Assembly (NCBI RefSeq): GCF_024649945.1
Contig: NZ_JANKMS010000016.1
Location: 1 to 64,000 of the forward strand
Direction: 5' to 3'
Length of the DNA stretch: 64,000 nt
Origin: Flavobacterium panacis
GTDB lineage: Bacteria > Bacteroidota > Bacteroidia > Flavobacteriales > Flavobacteriaceae
This document shows, in pieces, positions 63,140 to 64,000 of the stretch. A program made the position numbers and the translations under genes. The notes below the pieces were generated by a model. The model was not told the origin of the DNA and made no database searches. It worked only from the letters and a program-made list of their open reading frames with translations. Numbering within the stretch: the stretch's first letter is position 1; each line of letters opens with the position of its first letter.

Positions 63140-64000
63140 TTATGGTGTCTTTTTTCTTATAGTAATCTGCTTTTTAGTGGTGTAATTTATTTTTAGTTGT
63201 TTCAAATAGGCGATACTTTCGAGAACATTTTCCAATTTCTCATCTTTAAATTTTCCTGAAATTGTAAGATCATTCAATTCCTGATCTTCAATAGTAATAT
63301 CAACGTTATACCAGTTTTCGATGATTTTAACCGTTTCAGAAAGTTTGGTGTTTTTAAGAATAATGGTGTTGCTGATCCACGCGATTTTATCATCACTGTT
63401 TTCTGTAGAAATCTCTAAATTTGAGTTTTTGATTAAATCAGCTTGTTGGTTTTTAGTGATTTGGACTTTCTTTCCAGTTGGCGAAGTCACTTCTACTTTT
63501 CCAGTAATTACACTGACTTTGGTGTCATGATGATTATAAGAATTGATATCGAATGAAGTTCCTAAAACCCTCACTTTTACATCGTGGGTTTGTACAATGA
63601 AAGGTCGTTTGACATCTCTGAAAACTTTAAAATAAGCTTGCCCAACAAGTTCAATATTTCTGGTGGATTCAAATTTTTCAGGATAAGTAATACTACTATT
63701 AGAGTTCAAAACAATGACACTACCATCTTCAAGAAAAATTTCTTTCTTTTCTCCTTTAGCTGTAATCTGCGTAATTTCTTTTGGTTTAAATGCAAATTTG
63801 GCTGCGGTAAATGCAATTGTTAGACCAGTCACTAAAACAGCTGCAATTTTTAATGCTTTTCGTACTGAATATTTTTTTGGCTTAACTTCTAATTCTAAAA
63901 GTATCTTATTTAGAATTGCATCACCTTTTTCATCAGAGATTTGATTTTCTATACCTGATGACTGAATCTGCATCTTATCAAAAAATGCTTCTACAGCTAT
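63140..64000 (-). CDS. FecR-family anti-sigma factor, partial at its N-terminus
   Basis: The frame stays open to the window edge: the nine codons before the Met at 63973 read IAVEAFFDK, so this Met is probably internal and the gene continues beyond 64000. One membrane helix (ALKIAAVLVTGLTIAFTAAK, about 40-60 from that Met) is followed by a FecR domain (about 85-190, IFLEDGSVIVLNSNSSITYP and VLGTSFDINSYN) and a C-terminal DUF4974 domain (about 205-275). It should hold an ECF sigma factor, probably encoded just off-window, until the STN-domain SusC senses its ligand. Confidence 0.9.
   Translation of the reverse strand: MAVEAFFDKMQIQSSGIENQISDEKGDAILNKILLELEVKPKKYSVRKALKIAAVLVTGLTIAFTAAKFAFKPKEITQITAKGEKKEIFLEDGSVIVLNSNSSITYPEKFESTRNIELVGQAYFKVFRDVKRPFIVQTHDVKVRVLGTSFDINSYNHHDTKVSVITGKVEVTSPTGKKVQITKNQQADLIKNSNLEISTENSDDKIAWISNTIILKNTKLSETVKIIENWYNVDITIEDQELNDLTISGKFKDEKLENVLESIAYLKQLKINYTTKKQITIRKKTP

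Overview
The window is AT-rich, typical Bacteroidota DNA and most likely from Flavobacterium or a close relative. The evidence is SusC/SusD pairs, TonB-dependent receptors with N-terminal carboxypeptidase-like domains, promoters with a TAnnTTTG -7 box, and intergenic repeat families of the kind I associate with Flavobacterium. The genus is an inference; no rRNA or tRNA gene is present. Both edge genes are cut: a rhamnulose-1-phosphate aldolase/dehydrogenase at the left and a FecR-like anti-sigma factor at the right.

Positions 1 to about 52.8 kb form one very large polysaccharide utilization locus whose enzymes point to rhamnogalacturonan I. From left to right: rhaT and rhaD (L-rhamnose uptake and catabolism); a leftward block with a PL11 rhamnogalacturonan lyase, a six-hairpin glycosidase-like protein and a DUF4450 protein; a rightward block with two rhamnogalacturonan acetylesterases (one a tandem two-domain enzyme) around a GH2; a leftward block of eight genes (sialate O-acetylesterase-like esterase, GH43-like, L-rhamnose mutarotase, GH105, PL22-like, GH43, GH28, GH115); three consecutive susC-susD operons; and a rightward block with a GH106 alpha-L-rhamnosidase, a second GH105, a GH2 and an esterase-GH43 fusion. 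The likely flow is deacetylation and side-chain trimming, backbone cleavage by PL11, import by SusCD, removal of unsaturated galacturonate by GH105 and of rhamnose by GH106, then rhamnose entry through RhaT, mutarotation by RhaM and aldol cleavage by RhaD.

The most striking signal is regulatory. All eight transcription units of this locus, including rhaT-rhaD, carry a 10-bp direct repeat with consensus ACAGGATASTACAGGATAST. In seven of the eight, an exact or near -7 box starts exactly 18 bp downstream of it. No regulator gene lies in the window. I read this as a single activator binding next to RNA polymerase, working on the whole locus and tied to rhamnose.

From about 52.9 kb the content changes. 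There is a possible 43-residue small ORF, a short-chain dehydrogenase with a C-terminal membrane anchor and an unrecognised exported protein. Then comes a second, separate SusCD locus on the minus strand: FecR anti-sigma factor, STN-domain SusC, SusD, calcineurin-like metallophosphoesterase and glycerophosphodiester phosphodiesterase. It lacks the direct-repeat operator and looks like an ECF-sigma/anti-sigma controlled system for taking up and splitting an organophosphate diester.

Intergenic regions hold several repeat families: a bipartite palindrome element, 8-bp tandem arrays just after stop codons, and nested palindromes. No IS element, CRISPR array or RNA gene was seen.
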